A stretch of 64,000 bases of DNA from Bettongia penicillata ogilbyi (GCA_023548195.1 JAJHZJ010000121.1:6290058-6354057); one strand, 5' to 3'; positions 11,701 to 22,985 are shown, numbered from the stretch's first letter. A program made the numbers and translations. The notes: a model not told the origin generated them from the sequence alone.

Positions 11701-13084
11701 TCACTGTTAAGTAAATGAGTGCACTCAGATACCTATAGAAATCGGTGTTGCCTAGAGATATCTGGGGGGAAAAGTACCACTCATTACCAATACTCATCTC
11801 AAGTTGTAGTGATTTTTACTAAGTCAAAATCTAGCTTTTTCTTCTTCCTTCCTCTGCCTTTTATTTGGGGTGGGGGAGCAAGATTCTGGGTATTTACAAT
11901 GTAGAAAGAAGATATTACTATACTTTACCTCCATTTAACATATGATGTGTTCTAGTCTAAAATTAATTTAAGTTTATTCCTTTAGGATATGCAAAACAAA
12001 TCTGTTTCCCATTTTCAATTCAATGTGTTCTGAGCTCATGGTTACCTGCTCTGTGGATCCACAAGCATTCTGGTTTGAAGCATGGAGACTTTTCATGATA
12101 ATTTATTTATTTCTTCTCCTTGCCCCCACCTAATCTGAAAACTAAGAAATGAAAATCAACTCAAACAGTATCAGCCACAATCTTGAATGATTACAGTGTT
12201 TGTATTTCCACTTCCCTATGTTCCCCAAGAATTCTGGAACACATGTCCCTAAAAGAAATCAACTTCCAGGAATGGGTTCAGACATTCACAGTATTCCTGG
12301 ATGATCTCAGAACTGAAGACTTCAGCTGATCATATCTGAGCACAATTTATTGTTTTCTACCAGTCCCTGATCACCACTCTCTATGAAGTTTCCTTATTTG
12401 GCTTGCTTTAGTCACCACCCTCTGCTCCCCAATATGTGTAACAAATCTCTCTAGATTTCTAACTGGAAGAGAGAGGAAAGATCACTGCACACAAGCCTGC
12501 TCCAACCCTCACATGACTACCAGCTATATTTACATTGAAGATCATACATAATAAATATATTTAAATCAATGGATACCTTTCATAAGAAAATGGAATCTCA
12601 GAACAGGAAAAAATGGTAAAGTGAAGCAAGTTGGTAAAAATAGGTTATGTAAAGGTGGAAAAAATGCCATGAATAGGTGGAGTAGAAAGGAAGTGGAAGT
12701 TGATAGCATTTGGAAATGTAGTAGAACATTTTTACCATGCTGATCTCAGAGGATGGGACTAAGATATTAAATATATAGTGACTATTTAGACATAATTACG
12801 GGTATGAGGAAATATTGAGTTGATGATAGTCTATAAAATATATGAAACAACAAATTATTGTGTATGTGAAGAAAAATCTATATCATTAGAGAGGAGAAAA
12901 ATGTTCATCCAGGGTTAGAGGTTTAACAATAGATACTTAAAGAAGTCCTTAGCAGTAAGATGATTAGGCAAATCCAAATACAATCAAATGTATCCTTCTA
13001 TATTCCAAGACTAGGGGTATGTCTTCTAAGAGAACACCAAATTTCTCTCCTTATCCTTTTCTCTTGGAAGAGAAAATTCATAGC
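11701..13084. other. Repeat-poor non-coding stretch
   Basis: About 1.4 kb with no clear repeat and no convincing exon. The 84-codon open frame at 12960-13214 runs into the CR1 3' end and is not a gene. Confidence 0.4.
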
Positions 13085-14845
13085 ACATTCATATCCCAGA
13101 ATCTCAGAGCTGAAAGACCATCTAGTCCAATCCATGTATGACCAGAAATCTATTCCACTCTTTCCTCAAAAAATGATCTTACAGTTTCTGCTTGATGACT
13201 TTAGGAGAGGGTGAAATAATGCCCTCCCAAAGAAGTTCATTCCATTTTTAAGAACCCTAATTTTTAGAAAACTTTTCCTTACTATTAGCCTAATTCTGCC
13301 TCTCTGCAACTTCTACCTAGTTCCACCCTCTAGGATCAAGCAGAATGAATTCATTTGACAGCCCTTCAAATACTTGAAGAAAGAAATTATATTTCCCCAT
13401 CCCCAACTAAAGCCTTCTTTTCTCCAGTCTATACATTTTCTAGTTCCTTCAATTGATCCCCATGTGGCAAAATTTCCAGTCCTTTCACCATCTTGGCTAC
13501 CTTCCTTTAGATGTGCTATACTTTTCAATGTCATTCCTAAAATGGAACATATAGAGATGAACATGACATTCCAAATATGGGCTGAACAGGGAAGGAAATT
13601 GCCTCCTTAATCCTGTGCCTCTCTTAATTCCATCCAAAATGACATTAATTCTTTGTTCATCATAACTGAGCTTGCTACAATTTAACCTGGAGATCACTAA
13701 AATGCCAAGATTATTTCCATATAAACTGCTGACTACTCAAGTGTCCCCCATCCTATACCTGTAGGACTGATTATTTTAATCGCAGAATAAGACTTTATAC
13801 TTACTCCTACTTAATCTTAGTAGTTTCAGTGCATTGTTCTAGCATGCCAATATGTGTTGGGATTCTGTCTGCCATGTAATGTATCGTCTGTCCTCAGATT
13901 CCATCTATTTCAAGTGTGCCAAGCATGCCAGTTATACTTTCATCCATTTCAATAGCAAAAATGTTGAAGAGCCCAGGGCAAAGGAATAATCCTTGGAAAA
14001 TTGCCTCATGGATTTCCCAATAAGTTGTATTGTCAAATTGTAAAGTATTACTCTTCGGTCCCATCATTCAACAAGTTAAAAATACACCTAACTATAATAC
14101 CACCAATACTACATCTCTTCATCTTATCCACAAAGATAAACCATTAATGATTTCCAAATGCTCTGCTGGCATCCAGGCATATTAATCCTATAATATTTTC
14201 TTAATTGATTAGTCAATAAATCTGTCCAAAAATAGAAAATTAGATTAATCTGGCATGACCTATACTTAATAAAGATATCTCTTAGAAATCATTGCCTCCT
14301 TTTTCTATACAGTGACAGATCTCCCCTTTAATAAGCTATTCTAGAATTTTTCCAGGAATTGATGTCAAATTCATAAGCCTATAGTTGAAAGACATCACTC
14401 AATTCTTTTTTTTTCTTTTTAGAAATTTGGACATTTACTTTTCATTATTGTTATACCTCTTCCCACTTGAAATGATTTTTTTTCAAAGATCATCTACAGC
14501 ACCTCAGCAATTCTGTGCACCAGTTATTTCATTACTTTGAAAAATAGTTCATCCAGATCTAGGGGCCTGAAATCTCTGAGGGCAGCTCAATGCTCTCTTG
14601 CCTCGTGTTTCAAATTCTTATTAAACATTTTTGTCCTATTCTTCCAAATCCAAAGATCATTAATCCTCTTCAGCAGAGAATAAAAGGCAGAATATGGGTT
14701 AGGTAGTTCTGCATACTCTTCTCTCTCTTATCATTCCTCCTTTTATCAATTCTGAGCATCCTATCATTCCTTGATATTCCTCTAGCCCCTAAAATTGCTA
14801 AAAATAAAAAATCTCTCTTTGTTGTCCTACCTAGCCCTTTTTGTG
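13085..14845 (-). mobile_element. CR1/L3-clade LINE, reverse transcriptase and 3' UTR
   Basis: Reading the - strand from about 14845 down, the RT is still traceable. Near 14170-14110 a decayed LDASRAFG-like segment stands where CR1 elements have YLDFSKAFD. Near 13990-13930 a GLFNIFAIEMDESITGML-like segment matches the CR1 LFNIF block. The 3' UTR follows at 13700-13085 (reverse of ACCATCTTGGCTACCTTCCT, CCTCCTTAATCCTG). Many stops and indels are present. It is the longest CR1 copy here and clearly ancient. Assignment is by motif, and the exact subfamily is not determined. Confidence 0.8.
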
Positions 14846-14850
14846 GAAAT

Positions 14851-15038
14851 CGTTAGGTGGTATGGTTCTTTGAGTGCTGGACTTGGAAGACTCAAGTTTT
14901 AATCCTGACTCAAACTACCAGCTGTGTAACCTTAGACATGTCACCTAACATCTGTTTTCTTCAGTTTCCTTCTCTATAAATTAAAAATAATAATAGCATT
15001 TACCTCCCAAGAGTGTTGTGAGGATCAAATGAAATTAT
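14851..15038 (+). mobile_element. CORE-SINE (MIR/THER-like)
   Basis: Head GAGTGCTGGACTTGGAAGAC, middle CAGCTGTGTAACCTTAGACA and tail GAGTGTTGTGAGGATCAAAT are in the expected order. It abuts an L2 tail on the right. Confidence 0.75.
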
Positions 15039-15263
15039 ATCCATCCTCTCTTAATCCTAATGCCTTCTCTCTCTTATTTATGTCCTACTTATCCTGTATG
15101 TAGCTTATTTGTATTTATTTGTTTGCTTGTTGTCTCTCCCATTACCTTGTGATCTCCTTAAAATCAAAGACTGTCTGATGCCTCTTTTTGTATTTCCAGT
15201 ACTCAACAGAGTGCCTCACATATAAGAGGAACTTAATAAATGTTTATTGACTAACTGGTATTA
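15039..15263 (+). mobile_element. L2 3' end
   Basis: Terminal L2 text: ACCTTGTGATCTCCTTAAAA, TATTTCCAGTACTCAACAGA, GTGCCTCACATATAAG, ending AACTTAATAAATGTTTATTG. Confidence 0.8.
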
Positions 15264-15560
15264 TAATTTTTATTGTTATTATCCAGTTGGTCATTATCAG
15301 CCTATAGCTTTAACACTCCAAATACTACTATTGGACCATGTTTTTATTTTGTATTCCTCCTTAATTTTATGCTCTTTCCTTTACCTACTATACTCATCTC
15401 ATTAAGATCCAAAATGGCAAATGGATTTCCATTGCATCCATATAGATCTTTTTTAGTTTTCCCTTTCCTTCATTTAATCATTTACTCGAATCTCACATTT
15501 TACAGATAAGGAAACTGTATGAACTTCTCACAACACTCACTGTCCAATCCATCCTCAGCA
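15264..15560. other. Unassigned non-coding stretch
   Basis: No gene recognised. A TTTTACAGATAAGGAAACTG core near 15497-15516 shows a short antisense MIR remnant. Confidence 0.4.
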
Positions 15561-16370
15561 GTCATGCCATCCTTTCTTTTATTTCATCTATATCTTTTTC
15601 AAATGTTAATTAGAGAACATTTTGTAGTGGATAGAAGGCTAGTCTTTGCAATGGGATAATGAAATATATCTGTTGTCTGTAATATTCATTTTCAAGAGTT
15701 TTCATTGTTCAGTCAAATCAAATTCCCTACAACCTATTCAAATACAATTTCCTTCTCATATGTCATTCTGTTGAACTTATCGAGCTCTGAGAAAAGAATG
15801 TTAAAGTCTTATACTACTATATTGTGTTACTACAAATACCACACTTTACTTTTAATGATTTAGACACTATGCCATTTGGTGCATATGCATTTAATTGTGT
15901 TATTGTTTTCATTTTATGATCTTCTTCTTGATAACTTTACGCATAATGTAGCTTCTCCATCTCTTAAATCATTGATTTTGTTGGGACATTATCAGTGGCA
16001 ATGCTTACAACTTCTGCTCTTTTAAAGTCACTAAAAACATGATAAATTTCCCCTTATCCCCTCTTTTTCTCTCGGTATATGTTAATATTTTAAAAAAGAT
16101 ACTGAATGCAAAAATCTGGTTGTTCAATCTGTTGTTCCATTCTCTTCTTTTTATTGGGAAATATAATCCATTGACATTTAGGTTTATAACTGTGACCTTT
16201 GTGTTATCTTCCCAAAATATACTTTTATATACATACAGATTATTTCCTTCTGCTTTTAAGTCAGCACTTAGACTCTTTGGATTGTTATGCTTACTCTTAC
16301 TTCATCCTCAAATTCCCTCTTGTTGCTATTAATTTTAATGTTATTCTCTCTATAGAAATCTCTCTCTCTC

Positions 16371-16403
<33 letters not shown>

Positions 16404-16585
16404 TTTAACAAACTTCCTCCTTTTCTCACTCAGTGAAGTATAATGCTTTATTTTTTATGCTCATTTCACACCACAATTTAGTCTTTTAAATTTCTTAATT
16501 TTAATGACATTAGTTTGCAGTGCCTTCTTACAAATAATATTATTTTCATTTTACTCCCTTCTAATGACTTTCTCCTGCTTCTTTA
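15560..16585 (-). mobile_element. Antisense L1, internal ORF2/ORF1 region
   Basis: The + strand carries the reverse of the L1 ORF2 interior: TTGGTGCATATGCATTTAAT near 15878-15900, CAGTGGCAATGCTTACAACT near 15990, and AATCCATTGACATTTAGG near 16165. No intact frame. A TC/TG repeat expanded inside it at 16360. Confidence 0.65.
16360..16403. repeat. (TC)n-(TG)n microsatellite
   Basis: TC run to 16370, then TG run to about 16400. Confidence 0.95.
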
Positions 16586-16589
16586 GGAG

Positions 16590-16765
16590 TTCTTAATGTT
16601 TTTGTATCATGGACTCCTTTGGCAGTCTGATGAAGCCTATTAATCTCTTTTTAGGATAATATTTTTAAGTATGAAAATACATAAAATTACAAAGGACATC
16701 AATTATATTTGTGACACAGTCATCACATTGTTTTTTAAAGACTCACAAATCCCAGGTTAAAAACT
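16590..16765 (+). mobile_element. Ancient interspersed repeat, same family as 25.9-26.1 kb
   Basis: GAGTTCTTAATG at the left and CCCAGGTTAAAAACTC at the right resemble short terminal inverted repeats. The inner phrase CTTTGGCAGTCTGATGAAGC is the reverse of CTTCACCAGACAGACTGCCA at 26.0 kb, so the two are family members in opposite orientation. I cannot name the family; a non-autonomous DNA transposon is likely. The orientation sign is arbitrary. Confidence 0.55.
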
Positions 16766-16818
16766 CACTCTAGGATCTATTCTCAGGAATGTAGAGACAG
16801 CAGAGCATGGTGGAATAC

Positions 16819-16849
16819 AGTGGATGGTTACATGGAGTAACCATCCACT
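16819..16849. repeat. Perfect 13-bp inverted repeat, 5-nt loop
   Basis: AGTGGATGGTTAC and GTAACCATCCACT flank ATGGA exactly. No repeat family accounts for it, and no T-run follows. Confidence 0.95.
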
Positions 16850-16869
16850 CTGAGATGTGAGTAGCATAA

Positions 16870-17090
16870 TCCTGTTCTTTGTTCATGTTCTCTCTCCCTA
16901 CCTATTTTGTAATAATTTTGTATTTGTTCTCTATATAATTATATGGGTACATGTTTTCTCCCCCGGGAGAATACATGCTCCTTGAAAACAGATGTAGATC
17001 CATTTTTTTCTGTCTTTTTAATCTCTAGTATTTAGCACAGTGCCTGACACATGGTATATCTTTAATAAATGATTATTGATTAATTGATAT
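16870..17090 (+). mobile_element. L2 3' end
   Basis: GAGAATACATGCTCCTTGAA, ATTTAGCACAGTGCCTGACA, ending TTTAATAAATGATTATTG: the standard L2 terminus. Confidence 0.8.
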
Positions 17091-17470
17091 CTTAAAGCAA
17101 GATATAAGATTTCTATAAACTAATATGCAGAGATAAATACACATAACCAAAAGGAAAATAGACAAAATGACCTCAGCAATGTAAAGGAAAAAAATCTCTA
17201 AAAAGAACTTAAACATTAAGTGAACATTAAGCCACTAAGGGAAAAAATATATTATGCTCCTAGGAAACAAATAAAGGAATCTAACTCCTTTATTAGAGCA
17301 GAGAGGCAGAGAACTATTGAGACAGAGAACAGTACACACTGGCAGAGGCAGTCCCTGCACTGGATGTTGTTGCTTAGGCATTTTTCTTTTCCATCATTTG
17401 GAGCAGAGGAAAATGAGTTTTTCTTCAAAAAAATGACAGTGATGTTATAACAAAAGACATCAATAAAAAA
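17091..17470. other. Unassigned AT-rich stretch
   Basis: A-rich, with no gene seen. The 76-codon open frame at 17220-17450 has no recognisable motif. Confidence 0.35.
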
Positions 17471-17474
17471 ATTA

Positions 17475-17605
17475 AAGAGTGGGTTTTTCTGTGATCTTCT
17501 CTATCCCTTGTTTGGTCATGAACTCTTCTCTCCATTAAACTGAAAGGAAATTTCTTCCTTGTTCTTCTGTTTATTCTTTCCACTAACACTAACTGACCAA
17601 TTAAC
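17475..17605 (-). mobile_element. Antisense L1 ORF2 fragment
   Basis: CTCTATCCCTTGTTTGGTCA and TGAACTCTTCTCTCC followed by ACTGAAAGGAAATTTCTTCC match the antisense L1 text that is also seen at 20.2 kb. Confidence 0.65.
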
Positions 17606-17629
17606 CCAGTAGGCATGGGACTACTTTCA

Positions 17630-17740
17630 AGAGGCTAAGGTTAAGTTGAAATTCCCTTCTGCATAACTTCAAACAAGCCAGTTAATCTCTCTGTACCTCA
17701 GTTTCTTTGTTAAATGGGGGAAATGTTTATTTGCCCTGCC
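17630..17740 (+). mobile_element. Degenerate CORE-SINE
   Basis: CCAGTTAATCTCTCTGTACC and TCAGTTTCTTTGTTAAATGG are the MIR middle; both ends are lost. Confidence 0.55.
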
Positions 17741-18535
17741 TTTTTCTCTGAAAACAACATTATCCCCTCAAATCCCATGTGTGGTAATGATTATTTATAA
17801 CTTAGAAGGTGCTGATTTTGTGATTTAATCTTCAGAGAAATAGTCTGTCCCTATCTTGGGATCTCTGGGGACCCCAGAGACAACTGGATTGCTTCTGACT
17901 TCCAAATTTGAAACTGCTGGTGTCTGTTCACCAAATCTATTTCAAACTGTTTCATCAGCAAGATGTTCACAGGAAAAAATGCAAAACTCTCAAAGCCTGC
18001 TTGACTGATTTCTCAGCATCCTTATGGCTCCCTGAAATCCTGCCCTCATGCACAGCAGAGGAATTGCATCAGGAGTTATTCAGGCCATATGTGAAATTAA
18101 AAAAAAGAAAGAAGAAAACAAAAATATCCTCTCATTTTAAAAAAGCATATCCTTCATCTCAAAGCACTTTACATAAGACTCGATAGCATCATCAAGTACA
18201 ATCATACATGACCTTTAGCTGATTTCTGTTTTAGGGAAAAGTAAACAAATATGCGAATAAGGTGAGTCTTGACACACTTCTCTCATATGTAACACATGTT
18301 GCCTATCCCTCAACTCCTACCCTAGAACCCTCAGTGACTCTCAGCATCTATTTACCCAAAATGAGCACATTATTTCATGGGTACCAAGATGTAAAGACTT
18401 CCCAACTCCAATCTCTATTGCCACACCAATTAACTTGAAGCTTTCCCCTCTGCTGACCTTCTCTCTCTCCAAAACCAGCAACATGCCTAGCAGGCTCCTT
18501 CCACAAGCCCAGGATTTTGGGTAATTTCAATTGTT
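17741..18535. other. Mostly unassigned stretch
   Basis: No gene recognised. CTCAAAGCACTTTACATAAG at about 18158 looks like a short antisense MIR end. The 92-codon open frame at 17908-18186 ends in a lysine-rich run made by an A-rich patch and has no family features. Confidence 0.4.
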
Positions 18536-18539
18536 CTCA

Positions 18540-18735
18540 GTCCTGGAAAGATCTGGAGTTAGAAGACCTGGTTCAGGTGTTAGCTCTATTGTGTCGCTGA
18601 TGGATGAGTCTCTTTGTTTTCTTCATATGTAAACAGGAGAAAGTAACACTTGCACTCTCTATGACACAGGATTACTGAGGATACAACTATTTGTAAACCT
18701 TAATATAAGGTAAATGTGAGCAATTGTTATTTACT
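18540..18735 (+). mobile_element. Degenerate CORE-SINE
   Basis: GGAGTTAGAAGACCTGGTTC head, GGATTACTGAGGATACAACT and TTTGTAAACCTTAATATAAG tail, in order. Confidence 0.6.
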
Positions 18736-19003
18736 TTGTGTTACTTAAATCATGCACTCATTAATATTATCTGATAGAGTTTATATCTGTATATATTTCT
18801 CTTTCAATGCAACAGATTTTTAGTTCTATGTTGGCAGGTACTTTGTATCATATGATTTTGTTCCCTCAAATATCCAATGGTACCTGATGAATGATGAGAC
18901 TGTCTTGTACCTTTTCTATATGTCTTTAACTTCAATTTATATATATATACACACACCCTTGCTTCTCTTTTGCCCCCTTGACCTTCAGCTATCCTCACAA
19001 TAA

Positions 19004-19306
19004 GGGCATCTAGGTGGTGCAGTGGATAGAGCACCAGTGTAGGAGTCAGGAGGACCTGAGTTCAAATCTTACCTCAGATACTTGACACTCACTAGCTGTA
19101 TGACCTTGGGCAAGTCACTTAACCCCAATTGCCTCATCCTGGGTCATCTCCAGTCATCCTAGTCACTAGATTCAGATGCCTCTGAAGGAGAAGTGAGGCT
19201 GGTGATCTGCACAGCCCTCCCTCACTCAAAACAAAGTCAAGTGCAAGTCATGTCACCATTTCTCTGATGGCGTGGTCTTCTTTGGCAACAGAGGATGAAT
19301 ACACAC
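19004..19306 (+). mobile_element. Marsupial tRNA-SINE with RTE-type 3' tail, near full length
   Basis: The tRNA-derived head (GGGCATCTAGGTGGTGCAGT, GGATAGAGCACCAG) holds an A-box-like and a B-box-like region (GAGTTCAAATCTTACC). The body GACCTTGGGCAAGTCACTTA leads to a tail TCATCTCCAGTCATCC, GGAGAAGTGAGGCTGGTGAT, GCAAGTCATGTCACC. The same tail stands alone at 24.0 and 35.6 kb. Such tails resemble RTE LINE 3' ends, which implies mobilisation by RTE machinery (inference). Confidence 0.85.
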
Positions 19307-19354
19307 ATCCTCACAATACCAATCCCTATTTCTAGTTAAACCCTACTCTGTTTT

Positions 19355-19545
19355 CTCTGATCCTACTCCTTGGGGGAGGAAATTCTGCTTCTGACACATC
19401 AGTTGTATGACTGTGAGTAAGTTGCCTGACAACCAAAATCTCAGTTTTTTCATGTGTAAAATGAAGATAAGGGTGTGTGTAGGATCTACCTAATAGGCTT
19501 ATTATGAAAATCAAATGAGACAAAGCATGTAGAATGCTTTATTGG
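19355..19545 (+). mobile_element. CORE-SINE (MIR/THER-like)
   Basis: CTGCTTCTGACACATCAGTT, TTTCATGTGTAAAATGAAGA, GGCTTATTATGAAAATCAAA, then ATGCTTTATTGG: MIR order with decay. Confidence 0.65.
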
Positions 19546-19552
19546 TATCAGT

Positions 19553-19650
19553 TTATAGGATCATAGACTGGTAGATTTAGAGATAGAAAAGGCCATACAA
19601 ATCATGGAGTCTATCATTCTCATTTTACACCTTCATCTCTTAGGTTCTAA
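19553..19650 (-). mobile_element. Antisense SINE head remnant
   Basis: AGGATCATAGACTGGTAGAT, then TCTCATTTTACACC, matches the antisense MIR/CR1-tail pattern seen elsewhere in the window. Confidence 0.4.
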
Positions 19651-19944
19651 AGGGGTAGGATGACATACAGAAGGAGAGGGAAAGGGATCTGCATGGGATA
19701 TGGTATCAAAGTCCAAAAAGCAGAAACAGGAAAGAAATGAAAGTTAGTAGGCTTGAACCCCTCCTCACATTGGAAGTACATGGACGTACTCATCAATGCA
19801 GAAAGAGAGCTGACATGGCAAATGGTTATACCAGGACGAGAAGGTTCCAGGCACCAATGGATATTCCAGGGTGAGGAAGCCCCAGGTAATGAGGAACCCC
19901 AGGAAGCTGAGACCTGGTGGGAAAATCCATAATAGTGTTCCCTT
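19651..19944. other. Purine-rich unassigned stretch
   Basis: Rich in GGAA/AGGAAGC-type words and somewhat more GC-rich than its surroundings. No coding frame or known family; a decayed LTR piece is possible but unsupported. Confidence 0.35.
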
Positions 19945-19964
19945 AGATAGATAGAAAAATAGAT

Positions 19965-20019
<55 letters not shown>

Positions 20020-20020
20020 C
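19945..20020. repeat. (GATA)n microsatellite
   Basis: An imperfect start (GATAGATAGAAAAATAGATG), then perfect GATA units to 20019. Confidence 0.95.
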
Positions 20021-20024
20021 TGTT

Positions 20025-20341
20025 TTAGGTTTTTCCTCCTATTTTTAATCTAATAGGCATGGCTTTTGTTCTCATACATTTGAATCAGTTCTTAGTGTAT
20101 CTTGGAAATGAGAACTTTGTCAGATAAATTTGGTGCAACGATTTTTGCAATTAACTATTTCCCATCTAATTTTAGCTACATTAGTTTTGTGCAAAATCTT
20201 TAAAATTTTATATAACCAAAATTGTCCATTTTTTCTATGATCACTTCTATCCCTTTTTAATACATGAACTCTTCTGTCTATGGATCTGAAAGGTAATTTT
20301 CTTGGTCTTCTGTTTAGTCCATGCACTTTTATATATGTCAT
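20025..20341 (-). mobile_element. Antisense L1 ORF2 fragment
   Basis: GTATCTTGGAAATGAGAACT, TTTGTGCAAAATCTTTAAAA and ACCAAAATTGTCCATTTTTT are the reverse of the L1 ORF2 C-terminal region. The - frame has several stops. Confidence 0.7.
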
Positions 20342-20439
20342 ATATCCTTTGGAGCTTATAGGACAAACATCTTAGAATCAGGCGTGAGGTATTTGTTTAA
20401 ACCTAATTTCTGCCTGACTGATTTTCAGTTTTCCAAGGA

Positions 20440-20520
20440 GATGAGAAAGCATTTATTAAACCCTCATTGTATGCAAATTACTGTGCTGAGGATGGGGGGA
20501 TACAAGATTTATGTGTAGAT
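20440..20520 (-). mobile_element. Short antisense L2 3' end
   Basis: AAGCATTTATTAAACCCTCA, TACTGTGCTGAGGATGGGGG, ATACAAG: the reverse of the L2 terminus. Confidence 0.55.
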
Positions 20521-20800
20521 GGGGAAGTTTAGAAAAGTAAGTCCAGGTCACTTGTAGAGTGATGAAAATTAAAGTACGGATCATGTCTCAAGGGTGAAAA
20601 GTTTAAAATACCACTGTGAAGATAGGAAGTCTACATTCAATGGTGAGGGACCAGTTGAAATCAGATGACTTGGATCTGTGATGAATTTTGTGCATATATT
20701 TGTGACTTTGTAAATAATCCTGAAATAACCCTGTATCATGTCAGTTCTCTTCTCTTACTGATGAATGTCAGCAAGTACCTCCATTTTGGAGATGAGCCCA
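20521..20800. other. Unassigned stretch
   Basis: No gene or repeat recognised with confidence. Confidence 0.3.
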
Positions 20801-20970
20801 AGTCTGCTAACCTTTATTTCTCTCCTGTTTCTCCTCTCTGGACTTTAACAACATGGTCCTATTCAGATACCTTTTTTTTCATTCCTCCCCTGATCACTTT
20901 TCAGATCACTTTCATGTGTCATCTTTCCCCTTCAGAACATAAACTCCTTGAGAGCTAAGGATTTAAAATG
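20800..20970 (+). mobile_element. L2 3' UTR fragment
   Basis: GAACATAAACTCCTTGAGAG preceded by pyrimidine-rich L2-like text; truncated before the terminus. Confidence 0.5.
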
Positions 20971-21009
20971 AGGATAGTAGACTACATTATGTTTATGATA
21001 TTTTCTATC

Positions 21010-21245
21010 GCTATGATCACATGAACTGATATTAATAAAGCAGTCTACATACATTGTCTCATTTGATTCTCATAATACACCTGTCCTATACACATCATTA
21101 TCTTTATTTTACAGATAAGGAAATTGAGCCTGAGTTGTTAGATAACTTGCTCACAATCATAAAATTCATGTATCTGAATCAGAATCTGATTCTAGGACTC
21201 TCCTATTATTTAACTGATCACTCCTTTCACTATGCCATTTATACA
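21010..21245 (-). mobile_element. Antisense CORE-SINE
   Basis: CTACATACATTGTCTCATTT, ATTTTACAGATAAGGAAATT and GATAACTTGCTCACAATCAT are in antisense MIR order. Confidence 0.7.
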
Positions 21246-21514
21246 TAATGACTATAATAACATGGAAAGGGAGCCAAAATTCTAATTAATTGTAATGGTC
21301 AGTATCGGTGCTTGAGCAGATCTATCCAGAGGTGGAGAACTACAGTCACAGTATTTTGCATATATTTTCAGCTAAGGGAACTATGTCCATTGATTTTGCT
21401 TAATTGTTTTTATTTATTATAAAGTTGTATTGTGTGGGGATGTCAAGAAACATTGTAAATACAAAGACCATCAATAAGACTACATTTTTAAATGTGTTTT
21501 TTTTTCCGGGCATT

Positions 21515-21958
21515 CTTATTTCTCTTAATGGCATTACTATGAGCCTGTCATTCACCCCTTTTGGCAGGCACACCAGCTTGCTGATTAGATTGGTTTCAAT
21601 TGCAAAACCCACTCCAGTTTCACAGCACTCCCCTTCACTGTGCCCACTCCAGAAAAAGGTGTACCCAGCTCCAAGTTCAGCAAGCTGGCCTTCATTTGCC
21701 AACCTTGCTTCACTCAGGGCTGCTATTTGGATGTGATACCCATTGAGTTCTCTTGCAACAAGGATAGTTCTTCTTTCATGTCTACTGGATTTTGTGTTAT
21801 CTAGTAGTCTGTACACGTTCCATGTGCCGATGGTGAGTGGAATCACCTTTGCAGATGTTTTCATACATTTTTGCGTGTTTCGATCATATAGTGGGATTCC
21901 CCGCCTGCCGTGGTAATCAGGCCAGGGTTGGGTAAACAGGCAATGTTTAGGGCACCTT
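21515..21958 (-). pseudogene. RTE/BovB-type LINE, 5' part with endonuclease N-terminus, inverted
   Basis: The - strand carries the element's 5' leader (21958-21865) and then the start of an apurinic-like endonuclease. It reads TIGTWNVYRLLD, then IQIAALSEARLANEGQLAEL and YTFFWSGHSEGECCETGVGF, ending at KGVNDRLIVMPLRE. GTWN and SEAR are the usual first endonuclease blocks. Homology stops near 21515. The frame is open for this stretch, but it is cut off before the GDFN catalytic block, which lies on the other strand in the next feature. Enzyme class is inferred from motifs. Confidence 0.85.
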
Positions 21959-22985
21959 TTCTAGTGAATGACAGGCTCATGACAATGCGATTGCCACTTG
22001 CAGAAAAACCCCATGCCACCATCATCAGTGCCTAGGTTCCTACCATGACAAACCCTGATAAAATCAAAGACAAATTTTATGAAGACCTAGAGACCCTTAT
22101 TATCAATTTGCCAGAAAAGGACAAGCTTATAATTCTGGGTGACTTTAATGCTATAGGAGGCTCAGACTATGAGACTTGGCAAGGAGTCCTAGAGAGGAAT
22201 GGAGTTGGAAACAGCAACAGCCATGGTCATTGACTGCTGAAGACTAGGGCATCACATGACCATCACTAACACTGTCTTCTGTTTACCTAAATGCAATAAA
22301 ACTTCATGGATGCACCCTCGCAGCAAATGCCGGCATCTAATAGACTATGTGATTGTAAGGAGAAGAGACAAACAAGATGTGAGAATGACAAAGGTAATGT
22401 GTGGTACAGAGGACTGGACTGATCAGACTTATCCTTTCCAAGCTAAATATTCATTCATCAAAAGCGCCAACGCCAAGTCAAAATGACTACCAGAAGAATT
22501 AATGTTAACAAATTACAGCTCTTCTCTGAGAGTGAACAGTTTGTTGCTAACTTGGAGGGAAAGCTGAGCCAACCCACAGTTGGCAACAGTGGAGCAGAAA
22601 AGGAGTGGGCAGCATTCAGAGATTTGTTGTACAGCACTGTATTTGCTCATCTGGGTCAGAATACTCCCAAACACCAAGACTGGCTTGATGAAAATGACGG
22701 GGAAATTCAGAAGCTGCTAAATGAAAAATGAGAACTCCACAGGATTTACAGCAGGATAGTTCATCCACCTCTAAGAAGGCAGCATTTAATTCCATGAAAA
22801 GCAAAATACAAGCAAAGTTTAGAGAGATGCAGGATTCCTGGCTCAGTAAGAAGGCAGATGAAATTCAGTTTTATGCTGATAGTAACAATCCAAAGCACTT
22901 TTATAATTCCCTGAAAGCAATTTATGGACCAAAAACCTATGGTACATCATAACTACTCAGTGCTGATGGAGCCACATTGATTAGT
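21959..22985 (+). pseudogene. RTE/BovB-type LINE, rest of endonuclease and linker, broken
   Basis: The + strand starts at VNDRLMTMRLPLAEKPHATI and continues through TNPDKIKDKFYEDLETLI to the LILGDFNA-like block (KLIILGDFNAIGG, about 22120-22155), then HLIDYVIVRRRD near 22330-22370: the C-terminal endonuclease motifs. It continues into the linker before the reverse transcriptase (KADEIQFYADSNNPKHFYN at about 22850-22905, LLSADGAT near 22965). Stops and frame shifts near 22232, 22486 and 22731 break it. It ends before the RT domain, with no 3' tail. Confidence 0.85.

Noticed and set aside
19004..19080. Possible tRNA gene (box-like GTGGTGCAGT and GAGTTCAAATC)
   Set aside because: It is the tRNA-derived head of a SINE. 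No cloverleaf acceptor pairing or terminator fits a functional tRNA.
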